Assembly: GCF_018991925.1 (NCBI RefSeq)
Contig: NW_024729477.1
Span: forward strand, 275,001-339,000
Length of the DNA stretch: 64,000 nucleotides
Origin: Homarus americanus
Lineage: Eukaryota > Arthropoda > Malacostraca > Decapoda > Nephropidae
Direction of reading: 5' to 3'
The number at the start of each line of letters is the position of its first letter. The stretch's first letter is position 1. Positions 36,406 through 48,609 of this stretch are shown here, piece after piece. The position numbers were made by a program, and so were the translations under genes. The notes below the pieces were generated by a model, which worked only from the letters and a program-made list of their open reading frames with translations, was not told the DNA's origin and made no database searches.

Positions 36406-36943
36406 GTCGGATTTCTCTATAACATCGTTTTTCATCTGGTATCTGGTTTCTCTGTTTACATCTCCTAGATTGAGTACTTTGCATTAGTCCACATCGAATT
36501 TCATCTGCCATTTTTCAGATCATTCGATTTTTTTTTAGATCTTTCTGTACTTTTGCGGAGTCCTCGTCAGATTTAATTACATGCTCTATTTTAGTTTCAT
36601 CAGCAAATTTACTTATGTTGCTGTCCACTGTACACCGATATCTATGTCGTTTATGTATATAATAAATAATAATGGTCCAAGTACTGAGCCTTGGGGTACT
36701 CCACTGGTGACGTTGCTCCAATCGGATTTAGTGCCGTTAATGCTCACTCGCTGTTTCCTGTCTTGTAACCACGCCCTAATCCATTTTAGAATATCTCCTT
36801 CAATGCCATGAGCCTCCACTTTTCTTATTAGTCTTTCGTGGGGGGACTCTCTCGAAGGCTTTGCTGAAGTCGAGATATGCCACATCATAATTGTGCCCGT
36901 TGTCCACTAAGATTCGAAAACAGCTGAAAAAAGAATGTTAATA
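36406..36943 (-). mobile_element. CR1 LINE fragment (RT domain), truncated at both ends
   Basis: On the - strand it covers the RT region from the segment before FSKAFD through [23 protein letters not shown] and a KFADETKI catalytic block (second Asp replaced by Glu in this frame) to the start of the C-terminal region. Similarity to the copy at 4320-4845 is high. Frames are broken near 36630. The 3' end is joined to a 27-bp minisatellite rather than to a CR1 tail. Confidence 0.85.
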
Positions 36944-37509
36944 TTGTGTTATTATATTGTACTCTGACAAGAGTTAGGTTATATAAGATTGCAGGTGATA
37001 TGTAGTGTAGTCCGAGTGAGGATAAGACGCGCTATATCAGGTATTGACAGTATAAAAAATTTCCTGATGATATAAGTTATAAACTATTATTGTCAACTGT
37101 GGCAGCTCTTGTGTAAAACTCGACAGTAAATGATATTATTAACATCTTTGAAGTAGTAATATCTAGTATGTTATTATCACCACATTATCATGTATAAAAC
37201 AACTAAAATAAAGTTATAAATTAGTAATATAACGTCAAATTTTTCTAATATTTTCACACATTGGGTATTGGTTTATGTTTTGATAATTTATAACTAATTT
37301 TATTTACATTGGTACTGTAAATTAGGCTTCAAACGCATTCTCAATACTCCCTAAGACTGTCTTAATGTAAACAATCAAAATGGCTTCGACGGGATGTCAA
37401 GGCTGGAGGTAAATAGTGAGTTTTATCCATTTTATACGTCCTCTCATGATTTGTTCTCTGACCCGCGTGGTAATGCAATTGTTACCCTCCTTCTGGTTCT
37501 TCCTTTACT

Positions 37510-37925
37510 TGTACGACCTCATGGCTGCACCTCACAGCTTAACCTCATAGCTGAACCTCACAATTTAATCCAACATCTTAACCTAATAGCTGAATCTCAC
37601 AGCTTGGCTCTAAAGTTTATTTTCACAGCTTAACTTCATAGTTTAACCTCATAGCTCAACCTCACAGATTAACCCTATAGTTTATCGTCACAGCTTAACC
37701 TCACAGCTTAATATCATAGCTGAACGTAATATCTTAACTTAACAATTTAATCTCCTAGCTGAACCTTCCAGCTTAACCCCAAGTAGCCTAAGAGCTTAAC
37801 CCTAAAGCTTAACTTCACAACTCAACCTCACAAAATAACCTCATATCTTTGCCTCACAATTTGATCCAACAGCTTAACCTTCGAGCTTAACCTCACACCT
37901 TAACCTGACAGCTCTTAAAAATACA
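37510..37925 (+). repeat. Degenerate 12-13 bp repeat (cagcttaacctc)
   Basis: About 28 loose copies of a unit like cagcttaacctcatag with substitutions such as cttaac/ctgaac and cacag/catag. The core taacc is shared with the telomeric pentamer, so it may have arisen from one. No long frame spans it. Confidence 0.7.
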
Positions 37926-37929
37926 TAGC

Positions 37930-38651
37930 GTACAATTCAAAGGCATGATCGTCGTTCTTTTTCCCATAAGCTGTCGTCAACCTAAGTTATAAATCACACT
38001 ACGAGACAAGCTGACGTGAACCAGCAGACCCCACCTCCAGGCATCACACCATAATAGCCTATGCCCTTTGACCTGACCTGACCTACCGTACATCCCCTAG
38101 GCTATAAATCATCTTCTTTCTCACCCACACACACACTCGTAAGTCAAGAACGCCACTCCACTCACGCGCAAGACCATCATCAACGCCCCGAGGTCACCTG
38201 CTGGGGGTCAGAACTCACGCCAGAGGGTTTGCCAGGAATTACTGTACCCTCTCTTATAGCATACTAGTCCCGACCCATATACCTCACGTCTCCCCTCCAC
38301 ACACACACATACACACACTTGACGCCTACTAATAGTAACAGACAGTTAACTCATGTAAATTAGTTTTTCTCCTGTGTGACCGTGAGGGGTGTTGCAAGGT
38401 GTATACAGGAACAAAAACATTGAAATCTACGTTAACCTAAATTTCAGTGATCCATTAGGAGAGAATGTTTTGTTTGTTTGTTTTGTGGTTGTGAATTAAA
38501 TTACGGCACTTACAGTAATGACCATATTGTTTGATTCCCGTGACATACGATAGTTTAAAATCGCATAGTGAGTAGACAGTAATCACATCAGAAAATATAA
38601 TTTATGTGAAATACAGCGGGTAGCATTTGTCATGGTGAGGGTATAGTGCCA

Positions 38652-38692
<41 letters not shown>

Positions 38693-40175
38693 TGAGTAGC
38701 TATTGGCAAGACGTCCAATACTTATGCTATTGAATGTTGCTGTGTTGAACAATTGTTGCATTATTCTTTGTTGTCGCTGTGTTTTATATATATATATACT
38801 TTAATTATGTGAGTTACGTTTGGCAGTATTCCGTGTTGCAAGTTGAAGTGTTATACTGTGTGATACCTTTCTTGAGCCTTATACAACCAACCTGATTTAA
38901 TCTTGCTTGCTAGGCTACCCGCTGTGCAAACCAGATCCTTCCACCCTACTAGCTATGTTTTTTTTTTTCAATGTTACTTGGAAGAACAACAAAACCTTTA
39001 TGATAGTGAGCTTCAGTATAATTGTCTCCTGCACATGTTACTGTTTTGTTAACATACTTTAGCACCGTCTGCTGTCTGTAGGTGTGAGGGAAAGGGCTGT
39101 GTGTGTGTCTGTATGTCTCTCTCTCTCTCTCTCTTCATATTACAGTCGCTGGGCATAAATTTTTTGGCATCATAGACGTCGACTCCATAAAACGATGGTC
39201 AGGTACGGCGGGGCAGATTTAGTGACGGCGCCTCCAACCGTGGGCGTTTACTGCCACCATAATCCCGGGCAATGTTTGTGTAACTCACGCTGGGGGGATG
39301 ACCTGCATTGTGGCGGCCCTCGTCCTCCTTCACCGCCCTCCTCCTGCGCCGGTGCCTGTCTTCTGCCCCAACACCCTCCTCGTATTCTTATTTTCTCTCT
39401 CGTGGACCTGTCTGGGTACACGCTTATATGGAGCTAACGAGTTTATTGTTAAATTTAAACCACCAACCTTTACCCATCACTGATAATAATGTGTTTGACA
39501 TTTGGACTATTTACTGTACCTTGAGGGGCGCCGTGAGTGTAAGGCAGCAGTGAGAGACGGTCGTATATAACTCTTGAATAAAACTCTTTTGCGGGAACTT
39601 TCTGCCGATCTCGAGGTCCTTTTAGCTAAGGACATGATCTAACGGACAGTCGTAACCTCATCATATAATACCCTTTAGGTGTTTTCTCTTGATCTTGAAT
39701 TTAGAACAAAGTTTAATGAGTAGTTTTACAAGATCAGATTTCAACCTCCCTAGAAAATGTGGTTTCAGTACTTGTTGGTGGGAAAGGCTATTTATGTTAC
39801 TGGATTCATTATACGTGTGTGTGTGTGTGTGCGTTTCTGTCTGCGAACGAACTATTTTAGAATTACAAATTAGTTAATGACTTGGGTGTTGGCCAGGGAA
39901 GAACTGATTTAATTTTGAAGAAAGAATGTAAAAGAGAAGCCTTAGAGATGGTGTGAGGCGGTGGTTCGTGTTCTGACTAACCTCTTCCTTGATTTACTTG
40001 ATTCTCGATGGTTTTCCAGATAATTAAAGAGGCCATTGGTAGGAATATGTTTTTTAATGACATGTGGAGACTGTATACACCAACCGAGCCACTTTAGATA
40101 GTTATTATTCCTTTTACAGAGGTGGCGGGTCTAAGCTCTTATCCTTACTGTTGTCTTTATGAAGAGTTGACAAAT
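37930..40175. other. No confident gene; (TC)n and short repeats
   Basis: Holds (TC)n at 38657-38690 and 39115-39133, and a tandem gacct run near 38070. A GC-richer patch (39195-39440) has three overlapping frames, none with a recognisable domain. Confidence 0.5.
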
Positions 40176-40179
40176 GCAA

Positions 40180-40305
40180 CACGGATACAGCGGTTGAGTT
40201 ACTGCAGGTGTCACGGGTACCAACTACAGCGGCCGAGTTGCTACAGGTGTCTGGGGTGCCAACTACAGCGGCCGAGTTGCTACAGGTGTCTGGGGTGCCA
40301 ACATG
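40180..40305 (+). repeat. 39-bp minisatellite
   Basis: Almost three copies of a 39-bp unit (start gccgagttgctacaggtgtc). The period is a multiple of three, so frames stay open on both strands. The short Cys-rich translations are artefacts of the unit. Confidence 0.8.
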
Positions 40306-40389
40306 AACACAAGCCACGGTAATTTTGTTTCAGCAATTAGCCATATGAATATTGCCACAACAATGGTTATTTAGCCGACTTTACCTGCT

Positions 40390-40675
40390 CATGGAGGTGT
40401 AATGGGTGAATGGATACAGCGCTCGCTCGTTGGCTCTCTGGGCAGCTTCCGCCTATCTATCTCGTAGAGGAAGTGAAGGCTGTCGAATGCACTGCCGGTC
40501 ATACTGCTTCCATGTGTGCCATAGGCTAAGGATTCAATGTGTAGTATCTGCACTGACCCTAATGGAACTATGGGACTTACTTTCACCTTCTTATATGTAC
40601 CGAGGTTTCTTACTTCAGCCTTAACCTGGAAGAACGACCTAGGTTAAGTTAAGTTAGGTTAGGTTAGGTTAGGTT
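40390..40675 (+). repeat. Possible tRNA-headed repeat ending in TTAGG units
   Basis: The segment starts with a tRNA-like stretch (gggtgaatggatacagcgct) related to the tRNA-like head at 47047, and ends with AAGTTAGG then about four TTAGG pentamers (40641-40675). Part of it is similar to sequence at 25644. A dispersed repeat is likelier than a gene. Confidence 0.35.
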
Positions 40676-40679
40676 TGGA

Positions 40680-41675
40680 TTACTGGTGATGCTTTTCAGA
40701 TCCTGTCCCAGGTGTAAGATCTCAGGTACACTAAACCCCCAACCAAGATCAACTCCTCCACAGCATCACAGAGAAGCACATTGAGATATTCCAACATGGA
40801 GAAGATTGCCTCAACCGCGCTTTCAGGGAGTAACATATTCCCAAGAGTTGTAAACGTAAATGTAGTGATGTTTTACAGGTCGCCCTCACGTCTTCCCTGA
40901 TCACAGACGCAACGTGTTTATGTATTATTTTTCTCATCGTTCCTGTCAATAATAATAAAAACAAAATAGTTTATTAACACTATACATATAATAGTTTACG
41001 TAAGATAACCAAAGAGGGAAATATCACACAGAAAGAGAAAAATTGAGTCAAAGATGGAGAAAAGGAACCCATTGAGGGAAGAAGATAACAAAGCCACATC
41101 TCCAAGGGAAGAACCTGAGTAAGAGATAAGAACTTACCATTAGGTGCGGTAGATATCTCGGTCGGCTCTGATGCCCACCACTGATAACACAACATGACCC
41201 GCCTCTGTTTATGGCCGCAACTAATGGCTCCAACACTAATTAAAGAAAATATATCACCTGGTTCGTCCCCTTAATTCCAGTTCATATTCTGTGGATGCAA
41301 AGTTCGCCCATCTCCTACCTCCGTTTTTTTTTATTATTGTTATTTTTTTTAAGCAATCGCCTCGTGTTGTGTGTGTGTGTGTGTGAGACCTAACCTTAAT
41401 GTCTACCCCAATAAGTACAGAACAGTGATAGGTGTTAATGGCAGCACCTTGTTGTGTGGATAACGCGAGAAATCTATCCATTTTTAGCTCTTATCTGATA
41501 TTAGTGACACTTTGTCCATCGGCGGGTCAAGGTTAGGGTAATTGGTGTTATTTTATGGTTCTACATGGACTAGGTTCTGGGACACGTGAAATAATGACGT
41601 TAGATATTTTGGTGGTGATAATATAGGTTTTGTCTGCCATACTTGAAATAATATATTGTATGTATGTATGAATGA

Positions 41676-41680
<5 letters not shown>
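40680..41680. other. No gene recognised
   Basis: Unique sequence with several 60-75 codon frames on the - strand, none with recognisable motifs. A short GT run lies at 41368-41385. Confidence 0.5.
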
Positions 41681-41724
<44 letters not shown>

Positions 41725-41728
41725 TTTA

Positions 41729-41811
<83 letters not shown>
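41681..41811 (+). repeat. (ATT)n microsatellite
   Basis: About 43 units with two T-insertions near 41723-41735. It gives poly-Ile and poly-Asn frames. Confidence 0.93.
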
Positions 41812-41813
<2 letters not shown>

Positions 41814-42845
41814 CGTGAGGTTAGCAATTAGGTTAGTAGTGTGAGGTTTATTACACTGGTTGTACACACACATCTTACTGTCTACTCATGTAATTAGCTC
41901 ACCTGTTCTGTGCATACCTGTCTCGTTTGAATCTAATTAAGGTTTATCACATTATATGATTAGTTTTTAGTGAATTGTAAAATATATGTAAGACATTATC
42001 AGTAAATTATTTGTTTTTTATCGAATAGAGGAAAGATTAGAACAAATGTATAAGAAATGATTTGAAATGTATAAGATAAATGTATTTAATTGTTCATTAT
42101 TTTTATTGTATTTTTTCAGAATAACTTTTACAATATCTCAAAAACACTGTTGTTGTTGTTGTTGTTGTTGTTGTTGTCATAATAAAATCATACAACACTA
42201 CAGGAGGAGGAAGAATTACACACAATCTAATTTATCAATACATTATTTTACACAGACATACACTCACCTTAAACTACTGTATAGTGTCATGCCATATAGG
42301 ACTGTGTATATACGTTATCTGTATATAATTATCATAGAGCTCCAGTTTGTTCAGTATATAATTAGCATAATGAAGTCACTGCTACGTTGATATAGGTGAC
42401 TGTGGTAGTAATTGGTTTGGTGGTTCATTGACTTACCACATGTTCTTGTCGTAAGGATTATCTTTTGTCGTTTATTATGTAGGATAGATTTAGCCATAAG
42501 AGGGGGGGAGGGTGTTGTTGTTGTTGTTGTTGTTGTTATTATTATTGTTGTAGTTATTGTTGCTGTAGTTGTTTTTTGTAATTGTTGTTGTTATTGTATC
42601 TTACGAATATATTGTACAAGGCGCATATACTGTTACCTCTAACTATTCGTATATGCAGTACTTCTGAATGTCTGTCCGTCCGTCAGTCCGTAAGTACTTT
42701 TGCATGTCCATACGTTTGTCCGTACATTTGAGCTAACAGTTCTCATACAGACACTCGTGGGTAAACAATAGGAAAACTTTACAAAGACATGGAACTAGAT
42801 AATTTTTTCCAGGATTGTATCAGAAGTAGGTTGGTCAATGCTACA
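41812..42845. other. No gene recognised; (GTT)n runs
   Basis: AT-rich with (TTG/GTT)n at 42148-42176 and 42514-42590. These give poly-Cys and poly-Val frames. Confidence 0.55.
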
Positions 42846-42850
42846 AACAA

Positions 42851-43372
42851 CTTCACTAGTGCGTTTACAGGGGCTCGTCAGGTTATATGTACAGTCCCCT
42901 TCACCAGTGTGTTTACAGGGGTTCGTCAGGTTATATGTACAGTCCCCTTCACTAGTGAGTTTACAGGGGCTCGTCAGGTTATATGTACCATTCCCTTCAC
43001 TAGTGCATTTACAGGGGCTCGTCAGGTTATATGTACAGTCCCCTTCACTAGTGCGTTTACAGGGGCTCGTCAGGTTATATGTACAGTCCCCTTCACTAGT
43101 GCGTTTACAGGGGCTCGTCAGGTTATATGTACAGTTCCCTTCGCTAGTGTGTTTACAGGGCTCGTCAGGTTATATGTACCGTCCCCTTCACTAGTGCGTT
43201 CAGGTTACAGGGGCTCGTCAGGTTATATGTACACTAGTGCGTTTACAGGGGCTCGTCAGGTTATATGTACAGTCCCCTTCACTAGTGCGTTTACAGGGGC
43301 TCGTCAGGTTATATGTACAGTCCCCTTCACTAGTGCGTTTACAGGGGCTCGTCAGGTTATATGTACAGGGGA
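42851..43372 (+). repeat. 48-bp minisatellite with continuous open frame
   Basis: Eleven tandem copies of a 48-bp unit (contains ggggctcgtcaggttatatg and cttcactagtgcgtttac). Several are shortened. Because 48 is divisible by three, a 197-codon + strand frame (42789-43382) stays open through the array, giving a 16-residue unit with TSAFTGARQVICTVPF. One or two deleted units shift and recover the frame. No signal peptide, splice context or known domain is visible, so I treat it as satellite DNA rather than a gene. Confidence 0.85.
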
Positions 43373-43554
43373 TTGTACATAATTGGTAGTTTTATTCCTT
43401 GTTTATGTTTGTGGTTAACCCGTGTGATTGCTTCCTTGCATATTAGATAATTAATTGCCATTATCCCTTGTTATAGGTTCACATTATTTTGTAGTTAGTG
43501 TGGAGATATTATTGTTCCATAATTTACACTATAAGTCAAACATTTAGATTCGTT

Positions 43555-43740
43555 TCTGTTTTAAAGAAGTAAAGGAGGAGGAAGGAGAGGAGAAAGAACA
43601 AGAGAAGGAGGAGGAGGAGCAGATGCAATAAGGGAAAGGAATAAAATATATTGGTAGAGGAAAAAGAGAAGACGATTGAGGAGGAGGAAGGCGAGGAAAT
43701 GGAATAGGAAGAGGACAGTAAACAGACGATTGATGGAGGA
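43555..43740 (+). repeat. Polypurine (GGA/GAA) tract
   Basis: About 180 bp with G and A dominating the + strand. Leu/Ser/Phe frames on the - strand are artefacts. (CCA)n and (ACA)n runs follow at 43800-43850. Confidence 0.7.
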
Positions 43741-43808
43741 TGGTAATTAAAAAAACAAACATGTCTACCAGTCACTTCCACTACCTACCTCCACATACGT
43801 CCACCACC

Positions 43809-43841
<33 letters not shown>

Positions 43842-43859
43842 CACAACCACCTACACTAC

Positions 43860-46550
43860 TACATACCCCCCTCACGTCCACCACCACCACCAACCACCAT
43901 CCACCAACAACACGTCCACCAACACCACCAACCACCAACATCACTTCTTCCCCTCACGCATCCTCCTCCACCAACCCAACTACTACCCACCCCCACCCAA
44001 AGGTTACCCATCCATCAGCTTCGTCAGTAGAGGCCACATTCCAACACTCCTTACCTCGTGTGCTATACCTATGGAACGACCCTTAATATCAAGTCATAAT
44101 CTCACTTTTGATAGTTTATGTGGCCAGGGGGACAAAACCAACCTGCATTATACACCATCAGACAGGTCGTGAAGGGTAGTTAAGGGGTCGTGATGGGGTC
44201 GTGATCTATATACTACACACAGTCTCTTGGGGTCTTCATATTTTTACAGCGCCTCTCGTGGTGTGTAGTGTATGTTTTGTAGCTAGACTCTGGATGGTAG
44301 ATTGGGACTTGAAGGAGGGTTAGTAAGATTACGGCTGTATTGTTCCTCGCCTCTCTGTTGTTGATGACCACATGAGATCACAACACCTGAGGGGGAGGGG
44401 AGGGGGGAGGGGGGGGTGGTTATATGAGCCTGTGTTGTTTGTAAGTTTTTGTTTATTTTGAAAGAGAAAAGTGACGATTAATACACCAATTGTCTCACGA
44501 TGTTTCTGTCGGTGGGATGGATTTGGTCTTGATCTTATATTCAATTGTTTTAGATACATTTTATTTAAGTTTAAGCTGGAATACATTTAAGTTATTTTTA
44601 TTTATGGTTACTTTTGGGTGGTTGGATGTTCTTACTTCATCTATAAAAGGGATTAACAACCTCCTGTACAGTTAGGCGTTCGTTTTATGGTGTACAAGGT
44701 ATGTAACAAGGTACAAGTCGAAATGCCTGGTAACCTCCCTCGTGTTCAATATGAAAAAGTCTACACTCAAACCAGTTCCGCAATAGAGGGCTTAACACAC
44801 AGGACGTTCGGTGAAGGACTTAAGCTAAGACCTATCTGACGTGGCGCCTAACCCTCTTAGTTCTAATCTAACGAGGGGACTAATACGGCCCTTTTGAGGG
44901 TTATCTCCCGACGCCCTTCTACTGATGAAACATTTTGTTATTATCCATAAGAGTGGTGCACTATCCTCCCTTTGCTACCCGCTTGTTGCCTCATACACTT
45001 AGTGCTTGTATCTTGGGTAATATTTATGAGTACATTAGAGATTTGATGTTTACACTTGAGTTAGTGATTGCATGAGACCTGTGCTTTCTCGACCTTGGTT
45101 TGGTATTCGTGGCGCCCGCCGGACCCACTGAGGCTGGAACGACCATTAAACTCTCTTAAAGTCGTGTTCATGACCGTGTGTGTGTTTTACGTCTTTATTG
45201 GGCAAATTTGGAGCTGCCAAGAACGGTGACTGAAAGCAAATATTATTCGTCAATTGGAATTATCAGTACAGTACACAGGCCTTCTGAATAATCGCTATAC
45301 ACTTAAAAATTATAGCCTTCACGTCTTTATAGGTACAAGGTGACCTTAAGGCGGCGACCATCCTGGAGTGTGTATTATAATGTAACGAGCGACAAGGTGA
45401 GGCTGATTAATAAACAATGCCATTTTATATCGGATTAATAAGCACTGTGGCGGGGAGGGAGGCTGTAAGCACGCCCATAAACCTTGCACCATCCTCGCTC
45501 AGTAACAGCTGGGGTGTAAATCACTGTTAAGGTATCTTGTTATTGTCTCTAGAGATTCACCTGCACCAGCCAAGGACGAGTCTTGGTCTTCTTTGATTGG
45601 AATCTAAGTGACTGTGTTGTAAATATCTATACTTCTTGACGGTAAGTGTTGCGGCCTTGCCCTCACTATCATTATCCACAAACTAATGTTAGATTACAAT
45701 CTCTGAGGCAACACTTGTGATGTGAATCCTTTATGTATGATGAAAGCTGAATTTCCTAGAGTCCGCCATCGATTATTTTTTTTTAGGTGTTACGCTGATA
45801 TACTGCTAAGTATGTTTACCCATTATGTAGATGGTAAGAGCCTTGCTTACAATGGATAAATTAACATAATGAATTTTAAACACGTTTTCTATACATTAGC
45901 GGTTATCATCACCCTCCTGTCAGGCAGTATTGTTGAGATCCTGTTGTGGCCTGACGCTGACCAACAGGATCCTATAGTATACTGTGGGGCGGGAGGCGAC
46001 AGTCGTGACACTGGCTGACGGAGGGAGACATAATGCACTGTGGTCTTCATCCTCTCTGTTTAACGAGACAAGGTTGTGTGTGGCCTGACGTAGGTGTGTC
46101 GGCTCACTGTGTGTGTGATCATCATCCTCTTAACTGACGATCAACCTTTATAATGGGTGATTAAGTACTCTTCATCAAACTACCATATCATCCGCCTCGT
46201 TTAAAGTTAACGATCGTCTTGACAGTTGATGAGTAAGTGTTATTTATCCCACCTCCGTGTGTCGTCTCCCCGCTGCTGCACTCTAGGGACTCTCTTCACC
46301 GCGAGAAACATATACTGTACCTTAGTCTTGCACACACACACACATTCTTGACTTATCTGAAGACTCCATTTGCAAGAGAAACACGTGAGGTGAGGCCAGC
46401 TTGACGGGTACTTGGGGCAGATGGTGGTGAAGGTGGGGTGGGTGCTATAAGACCTGGACGCCATGCAAGCATTTTCATCGTTCTATTCCGGCCCAGATGT
46501 GAGCCTTTGTACAGGATAACCTAACCTAACCTAACCATGCAACACACACA
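43860..46550. other. No gene recognised; one CCTAA island
   Basis: C-rich (CCA-type) low-complexity sequence to about 44000, a G-rich run at 44390-44418, then unique sequence. Three CCTAA pentamers are at 46518-46535. No supportable exon. Confidence 0.5.
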
Positions 46551-46554
46551 CACA

Positions 46555-46695
46555 AAATTACCATAAGGCGTAGAGGAGAGATGATCAAGGAGTAGAGGAG
46601 AGAGATGATCAAGGAGTAGAGGAGAGATGATCAAGGAGTAGAGGAGAGATGATCAAGGAGTAGAGGAGAGAGATGATCAAGGAGTAGAGGAGGAG
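46555..46695 (+). repeat. 24-26 bp minisatellite
   Basis: Five copies of a unit like gagatgatcaaggagtagag, differing by one GA unit. Confidence 0.85.
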
Positions 46696-46699
46696 AGTT

Positions 46700-47030
46700 A
46701 ACCTACCAACAACACTCACCAGACACTACACTCACAACAACATACGTATCTCACACCCACCCCTCTACACCCACCCATCCAGTAAGCGACACACGACACC
46801 CACCCAAAACACCCACCAACAACATAGCCTTCCATAGTACTCATCCATGATACACACCCGGAACACCCCCCCCCCTCCCCCCCACACACACACCAAACCC
46901 ACTCCCACACACCAAACCCACTCCCACACACCAAACCTACTCCCACACATCAAACCCACTCCCCAAACCCACTCCCCAAACCCATTCATAGCTGCCACCC
47001 ACTCCCTAGGCTTACTTCCACCCAATGTGT
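46700..47030 (+). repeat. C-rich low-complexity region
   Basis: CCCA/ACCCAC-rich sequence. It includes about three copies of acaccaaacccactcccac (46890-46960). Confidence 0.65.
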
Positions 47031-47037
47031 GTGTAAA

Positions 47038-47110
47038 GGGATGCTGTGGCTAAGTGGATACAACTCTCGTCTTATATGTCTCTAGGGTCGCTGGTTCGGA
47101 TTCGGGTCCT
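47038..47110 (+). repeat. tRNA-like head of a SINE
   Basis: A perfect pol III box A (tggctaagtgg, 47047-47057) is followed 46 bp later by a box B with one change (ggttcggattc, 47093-47103). The acceptor and T stems do not pair properly, so this is not a functional tRNA. A second gatcgaatcc motif and then (GA)n follow, compatible with a SINE with simple-repeat tail. Confidence 0.55.
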
Positions 47111-47145
47111 TAGCTTGAGTTGGGAAAGTTAATGTGATCGAATCC

Positions 47146-47150
<5 letters not shown>

Positions 47151-47222
<72 letters not shown>
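47151..47222 (+). repeat. (GA)n microsatellite
   Basis: About 36 GA units, directly after the SINE-like sequence. Confidence 0.93.
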
Positions 47223-47224
<2 letters not shown>

Positions 47225-47639
47225 ATTCAGGATCTGTGGTTGTGGATATTTTAGTTTTTCTGTTTACGGATGTTCAGGTCCTCCTTATAGCTGACACACG
47301 GAGGAGGAGCAGCAAGAAAGAGCGTAGTAGTGGCAATGGAGTCGAGGGGAAGAGATGAGGAATGTGTTCAGGTGGAAATGAGGATGTGGGTTCGATGTTG
47401 GAGGTAGAAGGAGATGGTCAGGTGATGTTGGACGAAGTTGAGGGGGATTGGAGTGCTATGTTTAAGGGATAGATGGAAGTACTGAGGCCTGTGTTGGTGT
47501 ACAGAGCAGTGTCGAGGGAGAGGAGGGAGGTGTTGTGAAGTTTATTTGATCAAGAACAGGAGTGGTACGTGTATAAGACAAGAGACACGAGAGTAAGATG
47601 TTTGGTCTTGTTTTATGACGAGGAGACAGAGATGATAAA

Positions 47640-47819
47640 AGAAGAAGAAGAAGAAGAACAAATAATAATAATAATAATAATGATAATAATAAATAAAACA
47701 ATACGACAAAAGACATCTTGTAGCAATGGTCTTGGATGGACCTGTGATCGTCAGAACCAAGGCGGGTCACTTCAACACACTGTTACCACGCTTCTATCTT
47801 GATGACGGCTAAAACATTG

Positions 47820-47878
<59 letters not shown>

Positions 47879-48605
47879 TTACTTACTTACTTGCTCAACT
47901 ACCTCTAGTGAAATTTGACAGCAACAAAAAGAACTGCTACTACTGCTACTACTACAACTACTTTTCAAACGTGGACTCCAGCCTCCCCCAATAGTCACAC
48001 CTTCGCCGCACTTTATTACTTTATAATTAAATATCCTAATATAAAAGTAGCTGCCCTAACTATGATGAGTTAGTTGAGCAGTATATCTATGCGGCATTCA
48101 GTAACTGTTGCCTCAGAGTCAATGTCTGTGAATGTTGTTGGCTTTGGGGCCGAAGATCTCTTTCCTCGGAGGCAAAGCAATGTAGACCTAAGAAGAGAGA
48201 AGGACAGTCGACATCTCGACCAGGCTGTAACATAACTCCTGGGCTGCTGCTTCCGTTCAGATAACACCTCCGCGAGTCTGGCATAGACGCATCTTGCATT
48301 TGGTCCCATCCCACCAGAGGTTGTGAACACCAGAGTAGTGAAGCTGCCCTGATCAACATTCAGAATTCTCTCCCCATATGCCCTGATCGTGTCATACTCG
48401 TTCCTCATGTGTGCCGCACCGAGAGCTAGGTTACGGTGCCATGCGGCCATGGGATCGAAAATCCTTATGTCAAAGAAGGCTCGCTGTCCCCGCGTCTAGA
48501 ACCCTCGAGCACTGGCGTCCACACGGGCTTCGTTGGATGTGTTCGAATTCCTGTGATGGAAATTCTCATCGTCCAATGGAAGGAGTACTACTATTATTAC
48601 TACTA
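47640..48605 (-). mobile_element. Endonuclease-LINE copy, 5'-truncated, complete 3' end
   Basis: Read on the - strand from 48605: (TTC)n and (TAG/AAT)n, then LINE coding sequence from about 48578, the C-terminal frame to 48070, an AT-rich spacer, block B (48012-47969), TAG-like repeats, (GT)n (47876-47827), block A (47826-47690), (ATT)n and finally (TTC)n (47660-47640). The order is identical to the copies at 2350-3676 and 31376-31936, which defines the family's 3' architecture. The 5' truncation lies inside the endonuclease-like domain. Confidence 0.82.
48070..48578 (-). pseudogene. Endonuclease-LINE C-terminal frame
   Basis: From the truncation, the coding sequence shows a degenerate EARVD-type segment and an FFDIRIF nuclease-like block near 48460-48480. 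An open frame 48450-48070 (126 codons) then carries GSFTTLVFTTSGGMG, RLAEVLSERKQQPRS and the shared end ECRIDILLN plus stop. A stop near 48496 interrupts the upstream part. Confidence 0.72.
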
Positions 48606-48609
48606 ACTA

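Noticed and set aside
39195..39553. Three overlapping frames with Cys/Pro-rich translation
   Set aside because: No domain, and all three frames are open in a GC-rich patch. An exon could not be supported.
42851..43372. CRISPR-like direct repeats
   Set aside because: Units are contiguous tandem copies without unique spacers, in a eukaryotic genome. It is a minisatellite.
47038..47110. Functional tRNA gene
   Set aside because: Boxes A and B are present but acceptor and T stems do not pair, and a simple-repeat tail follows, so it is a SINE head.
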